NCBI RefSeq assembly: GCF_001280595.1
Contig: NZ_LITU01000082.1
Location: 29,160-90,182 of the forward strand
Length of the DNA: 61,023 nucleotides
From: Paenibacillus xylanivorans
GTDB taxonomy: Bacteria > Bacillota > Bacilli > Paenibacillales > Paenibacillaceae
Direction: 5' to 3'
Positions 41,799 through 50,287 of this stretch are shown one piece after another (the first letter of the stretch is position 1; each line of letters begins with the position of its first letter). The position numbers were made by a program, and so were the translations under genes. The notes under the pieces are model-generated. The model saw nothing but the letters and a program-made list of their open reading frames with translations, did not search any database and was not told where the DNA came from.

Positions 41799-43769
41799 TT
41801 ATTTGGTTGTAAGTGTTACTTGTGCAGCCGTTTGATCCCAATCCACGGTCAGTCCCAGTCCTTCAGAGATGAAGCGTACCGGTACAAGCGTGCGACTGTT
41901 TTTGATAATGGCTGGTGCATCAATTTCGAGCGTTTCACCATTCACTGTAGCTGTGCTGCTTCCGATCTGGAGCACAAGTGTCTGGTCATTTAGAACGGCG
42001 GTTACAGTTTTCACTGTTTTGTCCCATGTCACTTCTGCACCCAGAGCTTCAAGGATGGCATTCACAGGAACCATAACCCGGCCGCTTTGTTGCAATGGGT
42101 CTTGATCCGGGAACGTAATTGATTTGCCATCCAAGGTTACAGTAATCGTTTTGTCCGTCGTTGCTGTTCCGTTATCCGTGCCTGTATCTTCCGAAGTCTC
42201 AGGCAACGGCGTTACTTCACGTCCAAGTTGCTCTTGCAGGTTGGCAAGTCGGTTCAGTGCAAACGTGGTCAGCGATCCTGCTGCCATGGAGCCCATACCC
42301 CCACCTCCGCCAAAGTTACCGCCAGGACGTGTCTGGGTATTGCCTGTACCCGTTGTTGTGTCTGTAGTTCCTGTTCCAGTTGTACCATCTGGCTGTGTCG
42401 GTGGTGTTGTTCCATCCGGTGGTGTCATACCCTCAAAACCTTCCGGAGGTGTCATGCCTTCGAATCCTTCTGGTGGTGTACCACCCATGCCACCCATACC
42501 GCCTGTTGCATCAGCGTTGGCAGAGTATGCAATGTTGGATTCAAACTGTTCTGTTGTGTAGAACTTCGTAGGATCTGCTTCTACATAAGGACGAATGATG
42601 TCAGCCAGACCTGTGATGCGGTCCTGGATGCCTTCCAGATAATCCGTCAATTCGTTGACGTAGCTCAAGTATTTTTCCTTATACTCAGGCACTTCAAGCA
42701 AGTTGTTTATCATCGGTACATTTTCCATGCTAATGCCCAGTACTGGCTCGTCCACAGATACATTCGTTGCGTTGGTGTTGGTCGTCGTTGATCCTGTTGT
42801 TCCACGTCCGCCTCCACCAGAATATCCATTAAAGGACATGTTAAAGTCCCAAGGTACAACCGTGAACTTGCCATCTGCATCGCCGTAAAGCATATAGTTA
42901 TGCCCTTTGTCGCCGTTATAGCTGTCATAGTTGCCAAAGACCATATTACCCGCGATGTATTTCAGGGCCGAATCAACGTCCAGCACACTCTCAATATCGC
43001 CTTTTTCACCTTCAGGCATGTCATTCAGCGTTTTGATAAAGTTTTTGAGCTTGGTTTTGTTCTCGTCTGTACCCAAATCTTCCGTGATGGTGCTGTAGTC
43101 GCTGCCTTCTGAATATTGCAGGTAACTCTTCTCATCCGTATCGTAGAGGACGCCGTCCTCATAATCTTCACCGTAGTTGCGTTCCAGATAGCTGTCATCT
43201 ACCGCTTCAACCCCGGTATAGAAACCAACCAGTTCGCCGTTTACATACAAGTTAACGTAGTTCGTCATCGGTACATCCATACCAATGCTGCGCAGCGCTT
43301 CATAATGAAGAACTTCACGCATGTATGATGGATCGGCGTAGTTGTTGTTCAGGACCATTTTGTCCAGACCGAGCAGGGTTTGTGTTTTGTCGTATTTATC
43401 GAACTTCAGTCTGAAGCTGTAACGGTCCGAATCATCCATCGAAGCTACGGATTTCAAAGTCAGATTACCCTTGGTGGAGAAACCAACGTTATCCAGCTTG
43501 TTGCCATCCACTTCTACACTGACCTTCTTATAATCCTTATCCAGCGGGCTTTCGAGCATGCTCTTCCAGTCTGCATCATCAATCGTAACATTCACATCAA
43601 TGACGTTGTCCGTCTGGAACAACGATTCATAGGCTTGCGTGACGCCTGTGCTGGTGCTCGTATCCTCTGCGGCATACGCAGCGTTCGGACTTCCTACCAG
43701 GGCAAAAGATGATGTTACCATCGTCACGGACAAGGCCGTTACTGCAACTTTACGTAGTAAACTATTCAA
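41799..43769 (-). CDS. cotH: Secreted CotH-family kinase with C-terminal stalk domain
   Basis: 656 residues. Signal peptide at 1-33 (ending NAAYAA). The CotH kinase domain spans about 55-400: STKGNLTLKSVASMDDSDRY, LNNNYADPSYMREVLHYEAL, YVNGELVGFYTGVEAVDDSY, YNGDKGHNYMLY and the metal-binding VPWDFNMSF. Then a Gly/Met/Pro/Thr-rich linker with repeats of TPPEGFEGM, and a copper-amine-oxidase-like stalk domain (about 550-655: VMVPVNAILEALGAEVTWD, LVPVRFISEGLGLTVDWD). B. subtilis CotH phosphorylates coat proteins CotB and CotG; this one is exported and wall-type instead. TTG start with AAGGAGGA upstream; own terminator. Confidence 0.85.
   Translation of the reverse strand: MNSLLRKVAVTALSVTMVTSSFALVGSPNAAYAAEDTSTSTGVTQAYESLFQTDNVIDVNVTIDDADWKSMLESPLDKDYKKVSVEVDGNKLDNVGFSTKGNLTLKSVASMDDSDRYSFRLKFDKYDKTQTLLGLDKMVLNNNYADPSYMREVLHYEALRSIGMDVPMTNYVNLYVNGELVGFYTGVEAVDDSYLERNYGEDYEDGVLYDTDEKSYLQYSEGSDYSTITEDLGTDENKTKLKNFIKTLNDMPEGEKGDIESVLDVDSALKYIAGNMVFGNYDSYNGDKGHNYMLYGDADGKFTVVPWDFNMSFNGYSGGGGRGTTGSTTTNTNATNVSVDEPVLGISMENVPMINNLLEVPEYKEKYLSYVNELTDYLEGIQDRITGLADIIRPYVEADPTKFYTTEQFESNIAYSANADATGGMGGMGGTPPEGFEGMTPPEGFEGMTPPDGTTPPTQPDGTTGTGTTDTTTGTGNTQTRPGGNFGGGGGMGSMAAGSLTTFALNRLANLQEQLGREVTPLPETSEDTGTDNGTATTDKTITVTLDGKSITFPDQDPLQQSGRVMVPVNAILEALGAEVTWDKTVKTVTAVLNDQTLVLQIGSSTATVNGETLEIDAPAIIKNSRTLVPVRFISEGLGLTVDWDQTAAQVTLTTK
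42414..42482 (-). repeat. cotH: Short tandem repeat inside cotH
   Basis: About 2.5 copies of a 27-bp unit encoding TPPEGFEGM, TPPEGFEGM and TPPDG. Codons differ between copies, which suggests that the peptide, not the DNA, is conserved. Confidence 0.7.
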
Positions 43770-43873
43770 ATGATGAATCCTCCTTCTTGGTTTCTGTTAA
43801 GCAACTTAGGCTTATGAAACCATGGTAGAGGACAAACCTTTAATGAATCTTAAATAAATGATTCACAACAAAA

Positions 43874-43893
43874 AGTAGCCCGCAGGCTACTTG
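43874..43893 (-). terminator. Terminator after the 1438-residue esterase/beta-helix gene
   Basis: AGTAGCC (43874-43880) and GGCTACT (43885-43891) around CGCA; followed on the minus strand by TTTTTG. Confidence 0.75.
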
Positions 43894-43903
43894 TTCTGAT
43901 CAT

Positions 43904-46900
43904 TTATAACTCGGTAACTGTCACACCTGCTGCTTTGTAATAATTCTCATTCACATTGTTTAGCATGTTAGCCTTCAGCAGAATGCCGACTCCGGCAAAG
44001 AGTCCGATTCCGTTTGTGTTACCTTCAATTCGGTTATTTTCAATCAACACATTCTCGGGGTTTCCTTCGCCGATATTGCCCGCTCCGGAATCGCCTTTGT
44101 CGCGCTCAAGCCGCACACCCCAGTATCCACTGGCGGTATTGTTACGGATCGCATTGCCTCGAATCACCGTACCCGGTCCGTTTAACACTTTGATTCCTGC
44201 CGCATCTGCAATCGTGGTTGTATTCTCGATGAGATTATCCTCGATTAATGTATCGGGGGTGCCCATGGTTACCGAAATGCCAATTTGGCTGTTCGTGATT
44301 GTGTTGTCATGAATATAGTTTCCTTTGCCGGACTTACTGTGGTTGCTGGGTGCTGAACCTCCGGTATTGCCGAGTCCGATACCTGCACCAGTAAGAACAT
44401 CCGTAATGATATTACCGGAGATTTCATTGAAATACTCCAGTTCACCATGAAGATCAATAGCATCCAGCTTCGTTTCGTTAAATGTATTGCCACGCAGCAC
44501 GTTGTTATGGGCCACAAACTGGATCAACGCTCCATGTCTGAGATAAGGACCCTCAAACGTACTATCCTCCACCACATTCCATATCGTATCATTGTCAAAG
44601 CCAAGCCGATCGGTCTTGGCCGTTCCCTGAATGGAAATTCCATAGCCTGAACCTCCAGGGCCCAGATCTGTTGCGTTGCGGAATGTTGCATGCTTCACAA
44701 CGACATCGCGGCTGTGCTCGATGCGGATAGCCATTCGTTTGAATTTCTCCACAATCACGCCATCGATCGTAATGTTATACGATGGAGCCTCGCCATAGTT
44801 GGCGATGTGAATCATGCTATCCGGCCCCCCTGCGGAGGGATTATTGGATTTGTGGTCAGTCGTGTAGCTGCCGGACCAGGATGAAGTTATGGTCATATTG
44901 GTTACGAGAATGCTATGCTGAGCCGATGCTTTCAGGACAGTGCTGCCGGTCACCTGATCCAGCGATGTCTTGAGCACGGTTCCTTCACTACTCTCACCTC
45001 TCAGGTTCACCCCGGATTTGAGCATCAGATTGGTGGTTCCATCCGGCCCAGATAACAAATTGTACACTCCATCAGGCAAAAACACTTCATCACCGACGTT
45101 AGCCTCATCAATGGCAGCCTGTATAGCGGGCCGGTCATCGCTCGTATTATCTGCCAAATCTGCTCCGTAATCTCGTACATCAATCGTACGTCCGGTTACG
45201 ACATGTGGAGAATGGACAGCATGTGGTGTTCCATCTGTCTCCGTTAGACCTGGAGCAATAAATGGCACAGTCCCCTCAGGAGGTTGTGGCTCAATGTATG
45301 GAATGAGTGCAACAGGTGTCCCACCCCCTGCGAATGGTGCATACAAGTGCACATCGGTCAGGCTCGTATAAATACTTGAATCGGAATTCCCATGCCCGGT
45401 GATCCGTACATAACGTGCAGAAGTGTCCGGGATATCAAATGCTTGCATCTCTGTCGTATCCCCGCTGCTTTCTCCGCTGAACACCTGCGTCCACAGTTCA
45501 CCGTCAACAGACGTTTCAATTTCAAAGAAAGTCTTCCTTACATCCCCTTTGTAAAAGCCAACACCAACATAGCCGACTTGCTGCGCCTGCCCCAGATCAA
45601 ATGTGATCCATTGCCCTTCTCCGGCAACAGACCAGCGTGTATAGCTGTTATTGTCGATGGTATTGGTCGCCAGGTTGCCGTCGCTGCCGCTTGCCGAGAC
45701 GGAAGCAACAGGCAGGGACGATATGGGAACGACAAGGGTGGTCATATCGGTTGATAAAGCACTGCTGACGTTGCCCGCCTCGTCAATCGCCCTCACTTGA
45801 AATGTATACGGCGTTCCGTCTGCAAGTCCGCTGTCCCGGAATGACTGCTTGCCTTGTTCGGCCAACAGAACTCCATCCCGATAGATTCGGTAGGCAGATA
45901 CAGCCATATCATCATTGGCAGCAGGCCATCTCAGTTCCGCAAAATCCGTTCCCCAATTGCGAACTGCAAGCGCGGCGCCCGGCGCCCACTCTGGCGCTTG
46001 TGTGTCGCTTCCATCTTCGATTAAAGCGATGACGGATAACTGCGGACGCGGATTGCTCGTTCCATTGGCTTCCTTGGTGTATACGTTCACGGAAACGCCT
46101 GTTGATTCGGCGTCCCCGAGCAGAAATGCCACCTGTCCCGCCGCTGAACGGCTCTTCACATAGTCGGTCACATCGACTTCGTAGACTGCCGGGCTTCCAT
46201 TACGATCTGCTGTGACCTGGAATGTACCAAGTAGCGAACTTTCACTGAGACTTTTGACTGGCGCATTCGACCAGGTTAACGATGATTCGCTCCAGTCTGT
46301 TGCATCCAAACCGTACACAGACAATTCCGTATCCGTATTGGACGTGCCTTTCTTTGCGGCAATCCGCAATCGATACCGATCTCCCTCAGGCTCATTTCCG
46401 GTCATGGCAAACTTGAAATACACATATTTTTTGGTGGACGAAGTCGAGGAAATGCTGAGTAACCCGGTGCTGGAGCCTGTAGCCTGATTAAAATTCAGGT
46501 CAGGCTTACCGCTGTCAATCGCCGCATCGTCGCTTGGCAGCTTGCTGGCGATGATCTTCTCTATCAACGGTTTCTCTTCTTCACCTTCTTCCTCTCCAGG
46601 CGAAGTGTCATCTTTGAAAATAATTGGCTTCGTAACGATCCGGTTCTTCACATGTTCATCAAGAAAGGCCCACGCCTCCGCATTGGCAACCTCGGAAGCC
46701 GTCCCTGTAAATCCATGGCCCTGACCGGGTACGACTTTCATATCCACAATCGGGACACCCGCAGATTGAAGCTGTCCCGCGAAAGTAACACTGTCGGTAT
46801 AGGGAATGGTGGCATCAGCATCACCGTGCCGAATCCAGAACGGTGGATCTTCCGGTGAAGCATACGTGCCAGGCATGGCAAGTCTGGCCTGCTCCGGAAC

Positions 46901-48220
46901 ATCGAACGCACGATGCCCGCCAAGCAGAGCCGTGACCGAGCTATAGTTATTGGCAAATGTCGTCGTAAAATCAGCGGGTCCGTACCAGTCGGCGACGGCC
47001 TGCACTTTGTCGGAATACTCAGGCCATCCGCCAGAACCTTCAAGATCAGGTACATCTACCGTCACTCCTGTATCGAGCATTACGGTGTCACCAGCGCCCA
47101 TGTCCCCTGTTGTACCGAGCAATGCAGCCAGATGGCCGCCCGCAGATGATCCCCAGACGCCGATACGACTCGGGTCCAGATTGTACTGCGCCGCATGGGC
47201 CCGCAAGTATCGGATAGCAAGCTTCACATCCTGAATCTGGGCAGGGAAAGGCGCCTCAAGCGTCAGCCGGTAGTCCAGAGATACACCGATATAACCGCGT
47301 TTGAGTACATAATTGCATATGGAGTTCAATGTCTGCTTTCGGTCCCCGTGATTCCATCCACCTCCATGGATATAGACCATGACCGGCATCGGTTCAGCTG
47401 CCGCTGTCTCGGGAACAGCAATGGATGAATAGATTGCTCGCCCACCAGCCGTGCCAATCTCCACATCCTCGTATAAAGTCACTCCTTGTGGTGGCGTAAA
47501 TTCAGTATTCTCCTCTCCAGGCGGAACTGGCGATGGGGCAGGCGTTATACCGGGAATAGCCTGACCGTAAATGGCAACATTGTCGATATACATGTTGGCC
47601 TGCATGGCATCTCCTGTTCGAAAACGAATTTTTATCGTGCTGTTATTGTTCGCTTCCGAACCCAGCGTCCAACTTTTTAGCGTATTTCCTTCCTTATTCT
47701 TCACGTCTGGAGTGCCTGGGGGAAGTTCAAATGTCTCCAGCGTTGCCCAGGAAATGCCTCCGTCCTTCGACCATTCGATAATAATGCTTCCGCTGATATA
47801 GGACGAGGCGCGTGTGTAGTAGCTCAGCCGGATATTTCCGTATCCAGTCAGATCAAGTGGCAGGGCGAGTGCATCGGTTCCGTCAATCTTGATCATGTTG
47901 GGTAGCGAGGGTGCGGTTGTGGAAGATGACGTTTTGGCCTTGCTCCCACCTCCCCCTTCCTGCAGCCAAGGGGCTCTCAGTGCAATTCCGCCTGTAGAGC
48001 CAAAATTGTCCGGGTCATCAAAATTTTCCGCGTAAATCTCCAGCTCCGGGCCCTCCGGAACTGGGATATTCTCCTCCTGCGTAGCATTTAAAATAGAATG
48101 AGGAACAGCGTCTTCCATCGCCCGGACTTCATGCACGGGAACGGCAATACCGCTAATGAGTATGACAGACATGGCAACAAGTACAACGCGCTTTTTCCAC
48201 GTTTTGAACAAGTTTTTCAC
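43904..48220 (-). CDS. Secreted multidomain esterase and right-handed beta-helix protein (putative polysaccharide lyase)
   Basis: 1438 residues. Signal peptide 1-34; beta-sandwich module about 58-220; alpha/beta-hydrolase of the BD-FAE type about 245-525 with oxyanion motif HGGGW (285-289), nucleophile Ser359 in GSSAG, Asp467 or Asp469 in HGDADAT and His502 in GQGHGF; a DNRLRE/CBM96-like module about 555-735; fibronectin type III about 742-830; discoidin/F5-8 (CBM32-like) module about 835-962; then a pectate-lyase-3-like beta-helix from about 1012 (RTIDVRDYGADLADNTSDDR) to the end with repeated N-N-I-I-type coils (NVLRGNTFNETKLDAIDLHG, LIEDNLIENTT). GTG start with GGAGGGG. It probably removes ester groups and cleaves a uronate-rich glycan outside the cell. 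Confidence 0.85.
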   Translation of the reverse strand: MKNLFKTWKKRVVLVAMSVILISGIAVPVHEVRAMEDAVPHSILNATQEENIPVPEGPELEIYAENFDDPDNFGSTGGIALRAPWLQEGGGGSKAKTSSSTTAPSLPNMIKIDGTDALALPLDLTGYGNIRLSYYTRASSYISGSIIIEWSKDGGISWATLETFELPPGTPDVKNKEGNTLKSWTLGSEANNNSTIKIRFRTGDAMQANMYIDNVAIYGQAIPGITPAPSPVPPGEENTEFTPPQGVTLYEDVEIGTAGGRAIYSSIAVPETAAAEPMPVMVYIHGGGWNHGDRKQTLNSICNYVLKRGYIGVSLDYRLTLEAPFPAQIQDVKLAIRYLRAHAAQYNLDPSRIGVWGSSAGGHLAALLGTTGDMGAGDTVMLDTGVTVDVPDLEGSGGWPEYSDKVQAVADWYGPADFTTTFANNYSSVTALLGGHRAFDVPEQARLAMPGTYASPEDPPFWIRHGDADATIPYTDSVTFAGQLQSAGVPIVDMKVVPGQGHGFTGTASEVANAEAWAFLDEHVKNRIVTKPIIFKDDTSPGEEEGEEEKPLIEKIIASKLPSDDAAIDSGKPDLNFNQATGSSTGLLSISSTSSTKKYVYFKFAMTGNEPEGDRYRLRIAAKKGTSNTDTELSVYGLDATDWSESSLTWSNAPVKSLSESSLLGTFQVTADRNGSPAVYEVDVTDYVKSRSAAGQVAFLLGDAESTGVSVNVYTKEANGTSNPRPQLSVIALIEDGSDTQAPEWAPGAALAVRNWGTDFAELRWPAANDDMAVSAYRIYRDGVLLAEQGKQSFRDSGLADGTPYTFQVRAIDEAGNVSSALSTDMTTLVVPISSLPVASVSASGSDGNLATNTIDNNSYTRWSVAGEGQWITFDLGQAQQVGYVGVGFYKGDVRKTFFEIETSVDGELWTQVFSGESSGDTTEMQAFDIPDTSARYVRITGHGNSDSSIYTSLTDVHLYAPFAGGGTPVALIPYIEPQPPEGTVPFIAPGLTETDGTPHAVHSPHVVTGRTIDVRDYGADLADNTSDDRPAIQAAIDEANVGDEVFLPDGVYNLLSGPDGTTNLMLKSGVNLRGESSEGTVLKTSLDQVTGSTVLKASAQHSILVTNMTITSSWSGSYTTDHKSNNPSAGGPDSMIHIANYGEAPSYNITIDGVIVEKFKRMAIRIEHSRDVVVKHATFRNATDLGPGGSGYGISIQGTAKTDRLGFDNDTIWNVVEDSTFEGPYLRHGALIQFVAHNNVLRGNTFNETKLDAIDLHGELEYFNEISGNIITDVLTGAGIGLGNTGGSAPSNHSKSGKGNYIHDNTITNSQIGISVTMGTPDTLIEDNLIENTTTIADAAGIKVLNGPGTVIRGNAIRNNTASGYWGVRLERDKGDSGAGNIGEGNPENVLIENNRIEGNTNGIGLFAGVGILLKANMLNNVNENYYKAAGVTVTEL

Positions 48221-48374
48221 TTGTATCCCCTCCGCACGGTAGTCAAATCTCCTGACATTATGCCCTTGCGATCTGCCGTTCTCTGGAGCTGCTGCTTCTC
48301 GTTGACGTGTTTCATCTGCACGGTGAGCAGGACATCCTATTGCTAATTGTAGTCATTGCTTATCATGCACAATT

Positions 48375-49925
48375 CTAGCGACGCGGCAAAGATACGCCTT
48401 CCCCGTCCTTGAATTTCTGCGTGGCCTCCTCAATCGCACGATCGCCGCCTTTGGATTTCCATTCCTCAACCACTTTCGGCCAATCGGAGATCGGCTCCTT
48501 CCCGTACACCATCTTGATCATGTGCGTGAGCAATACCTGAGGAGGGGTGTCCGAATTGGGAGCAATATCGGGATTCTGTACAAAAGCTTCCAAACGCGGA
48601 TCAAAGTTGATGCCATCCCGGCCTTCTTTTGCTAAAACAGTATCGTAAATATTCATCAGCTTTCTGCCTTCTTCTGTCAGCGATAACGAGCCTTTGTTGT
48701 ACGTCGTGTCCTGCACGAACCATAAGAACGACTGACGGTAACGCTCTTCGTCCACGCCAGCAGAGTCTGTCGGAGCTGTATATGAAATCACGCCATTATC
48801 CTCCGTGTAGGTCTCTCCTTCTGTACCGTACGTGAAAAATTTCTCCGCTTCATCTGACACCATCCAGTTAAAGAAACGGATAATGGACGCCGGATCAGCC
48901 GCATCTTTGTTAATAAAGTAAGCCCGTGTCACCGGACCGTACAGATAATAACCACCTTTTCCGTCCGGGCCGACAGGCGAAGGGATAATCTCAATTTTGG
49001 CATCGGGAACCGACGCTTTAATCTGCTTCTCCCACTGGATCAGTTCGTTGGCGTTCATGGACCACATGCCCGCTTTTCCAGAGAGAATCGTATTTTTAAA
49101 TACCGTTGAATTGATGGTCGCGAACTCTTTGTTAATGAGCCCTTCCTCGTACATCGTCTTGTAGACGGTCAGGGCTTGCTGCATATTCTCATTATCCATA
49201 AACTTCGGTACAATCTGATCACCCTGCTGCTCCATCATGGACAGGAACTGCTGAACGTCATAGGCGCCGAAAAAGGTATCTGCATACTTGAAATCTTCAC
49301 GCCCCATATATGGATTCTCCACGCCAAGTTTCTTAAAGGCGCGTAAAACGTCCATAGTCTCCTCAACCGTAGTGGGCACCGGTAGTCCCGTTTGATCCAG
49401 TAAATCCTTGCGAATCCAGGTTGCCCGGCGAGATGGATTGGATAAATATTCGGGGATGGCATAAATATGGCCGTCATGGGTTACCTGGTCCCAGGCTTCT
49501 TTCGGCACGGCTTTGAGCAAATCTTGCCCGTACTGCTGCAGCAGTTCATCCAGCGGCTGAAATACCCCGGCCTCGACCGAGCCAGCCATCTCTTTGCCGT
49601 TGACGCCGCCGTCACCCTGCACCACGTCAGGAATATCATTGGTGGCAAACATCTGGACCATTTTCTGCTCATATTCCTTATGGGGCACCAGGACGATTTT
49701 CAAATCGGTATTGGTCAGATCCTCCAGCTTCTTGACCCATTTATCCTTGTTAATGTCCGGCGACTTCTCCACATACGTATACGCCAACGTACGCAGTGAC
49801 ATGGAGAACTTCGTTTTGCCGTCTCCCCCGCTCTCACCGGATGCCGCTCCGCTCCCCTTGTTGCACCCTGTCATGACAGCTGCCACCAGCAATAGCGCCA
49901 TGCCTGAGACCATCCACTTTTTCAT
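48375..49925 (-). CDS. Extracellular sugar-binding lipoprotein, LplA/YtcQ-like
   Basis: 516-residue lipoprotein (lipobox VMTGC) of the family 1 solute-binding proteins that serve LplB/LplC permeases. Features: TYVEKSPDINKDKWVKKLEDLTNTDLKIV, NDIPDVVQGDGG, FQPLDELLQQYGQDLLKAVP, GHIYAIPEYLSNPSRRATWIRKDLLDQTG and SIIRFFNWMVSDEAEKFFTYG. RBS AGAGGGG precedes the ATG. It is placed behind a terminator and a cre site, about 6.5 kb from the permease genes. The 154-nt gap to the esterase gene shows no terminator, so the two are probably co-transcribed. Confidence 0.9.
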   Translation of the reverse strand: MKKWMVSGMALLLVAAVMTGCNKGSGAASGESGGDGKTKFSMSLRTLAYTYVEKSPDINKDKWVKKLEDLTNTDLKIVLVPHKEYEQKMVQMFATNDIPDVVQGDGGVNGKEMAGSVEAGVFQPLDELLQQYGQDLLKAVPKEAWDQVTHDGHIYAIPEYLSNPSRRATWIRKDLLDQTGLPVPTTVEETMDVLRAFKKLGVENPYMGREDFKYADTFFGAYDVQQFLSMMEQQGDQIVPKFMDNENMQQALTVYKTMYEEGLINKEFATINSTVFKNTILSGKAGMWSMNANELIQWEKQIKASVPDAKIEIIPSPVGPDGKGGYYLYGPVTRAYFINKDAADPASIIRFFNWMVSDEAEKFFTYGTEGETYTEDNGVISYTAPTDSAGVDEERYRQSFLWFVQDTTYNKGSLSLTEEGRKLMNIYDTVLAKEGRDGINFDPRLEAFVQNPDIAPNSDTPPQVLLTHMIKMVYGKEPISDWPKVVEEWKSKGGDRAIEEATQKFKDGEGVSLPRR

Positions 49926-49968
49926 GCTACCCCTCTTTTCATCCTGATTTAGATTTAGGTACCACTCG

Positions 49969-49986
49969 TTGGTAAAGCGCTTTCAA
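49969..49986. promoter_or_regulatory. cre site upstream of the binding lipoprotein gene
   Basis: TTGGTAAAGCGCTTTCAA has a 10-bp palindromic core AAAGCGCTTT, the classical CcpA site form. It lies 44 nt before the lipoprotein start, after the terminator of the upstream lyase gene, and indicates a second catabolite-repressed transcription unit. Confidence 0.7.
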
Positions 49987-49996
49987 GTTAGATGTT

Positions 49997-50033
49997 AAAA
50001 CATCCCCACCGCCTGCAACAATGGGGATGTTTT
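49997..50033 (-). terminator. Terminator after the heparinase-like gene unit
   Basis: Perfect 11-bp arms AAAACATCCCC (49997-50007) and GGGGATGTTTT (50023-50033), ending in T residues on the minus strand. Confidence 0.8.
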
Positions 50034-50036
50034 AGA

Positions 50037-50287
50037 TGAGGTTGCGTTTTCTTTAGGTCAGTACTCTGCGTTCCGCAGCATCCAGTCATATAGCACTATA
50101 TAAATTGAACGTACAAACTTTACACTCAGCCACTGCGATTGCAGTACCCTCTTCCGATCGCTGTTATCCCCAGATTTTTTTGATTCCCTTTTCAAGAGGG
50201 AACAATCCGGGGATAAAGGCGAACGCTTCGCTTCTTTAGATGGGTTCTGCACTCTTCGTTCTTGTGTAAATATTCAGTTCATTTTAT
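50037..50287. repeat. Gene-free spacer with multiple inverted repeats, possible dispersed element
   Basis: This 250-nt stretch has several stems: TGCG/CGCA near 50068, CTGC/GCAG near 50134, a long imperfect hairpin with TTATCCCC (50164-50171) and GGGGATAA (50210-50217) with inner TTCCC/GGGAA, and GCGAA/TTCGC near 50219. A minus-strand frame of 64 codons (50058-50252) crosses all of it but lacks an RBS. From memory, similar predicted peptides recur in Paenibacillus annotations, which would fit a dispersed noncoding repeat; I cannot confirm this. Confidence 0.4.

Noticed and set aside
50058..50252. Minus-strand 64-codon open frame after the lyase gene
   Set aside because: No RBS and entirely built on inverted repeats; kept only as a possible dispersed element.
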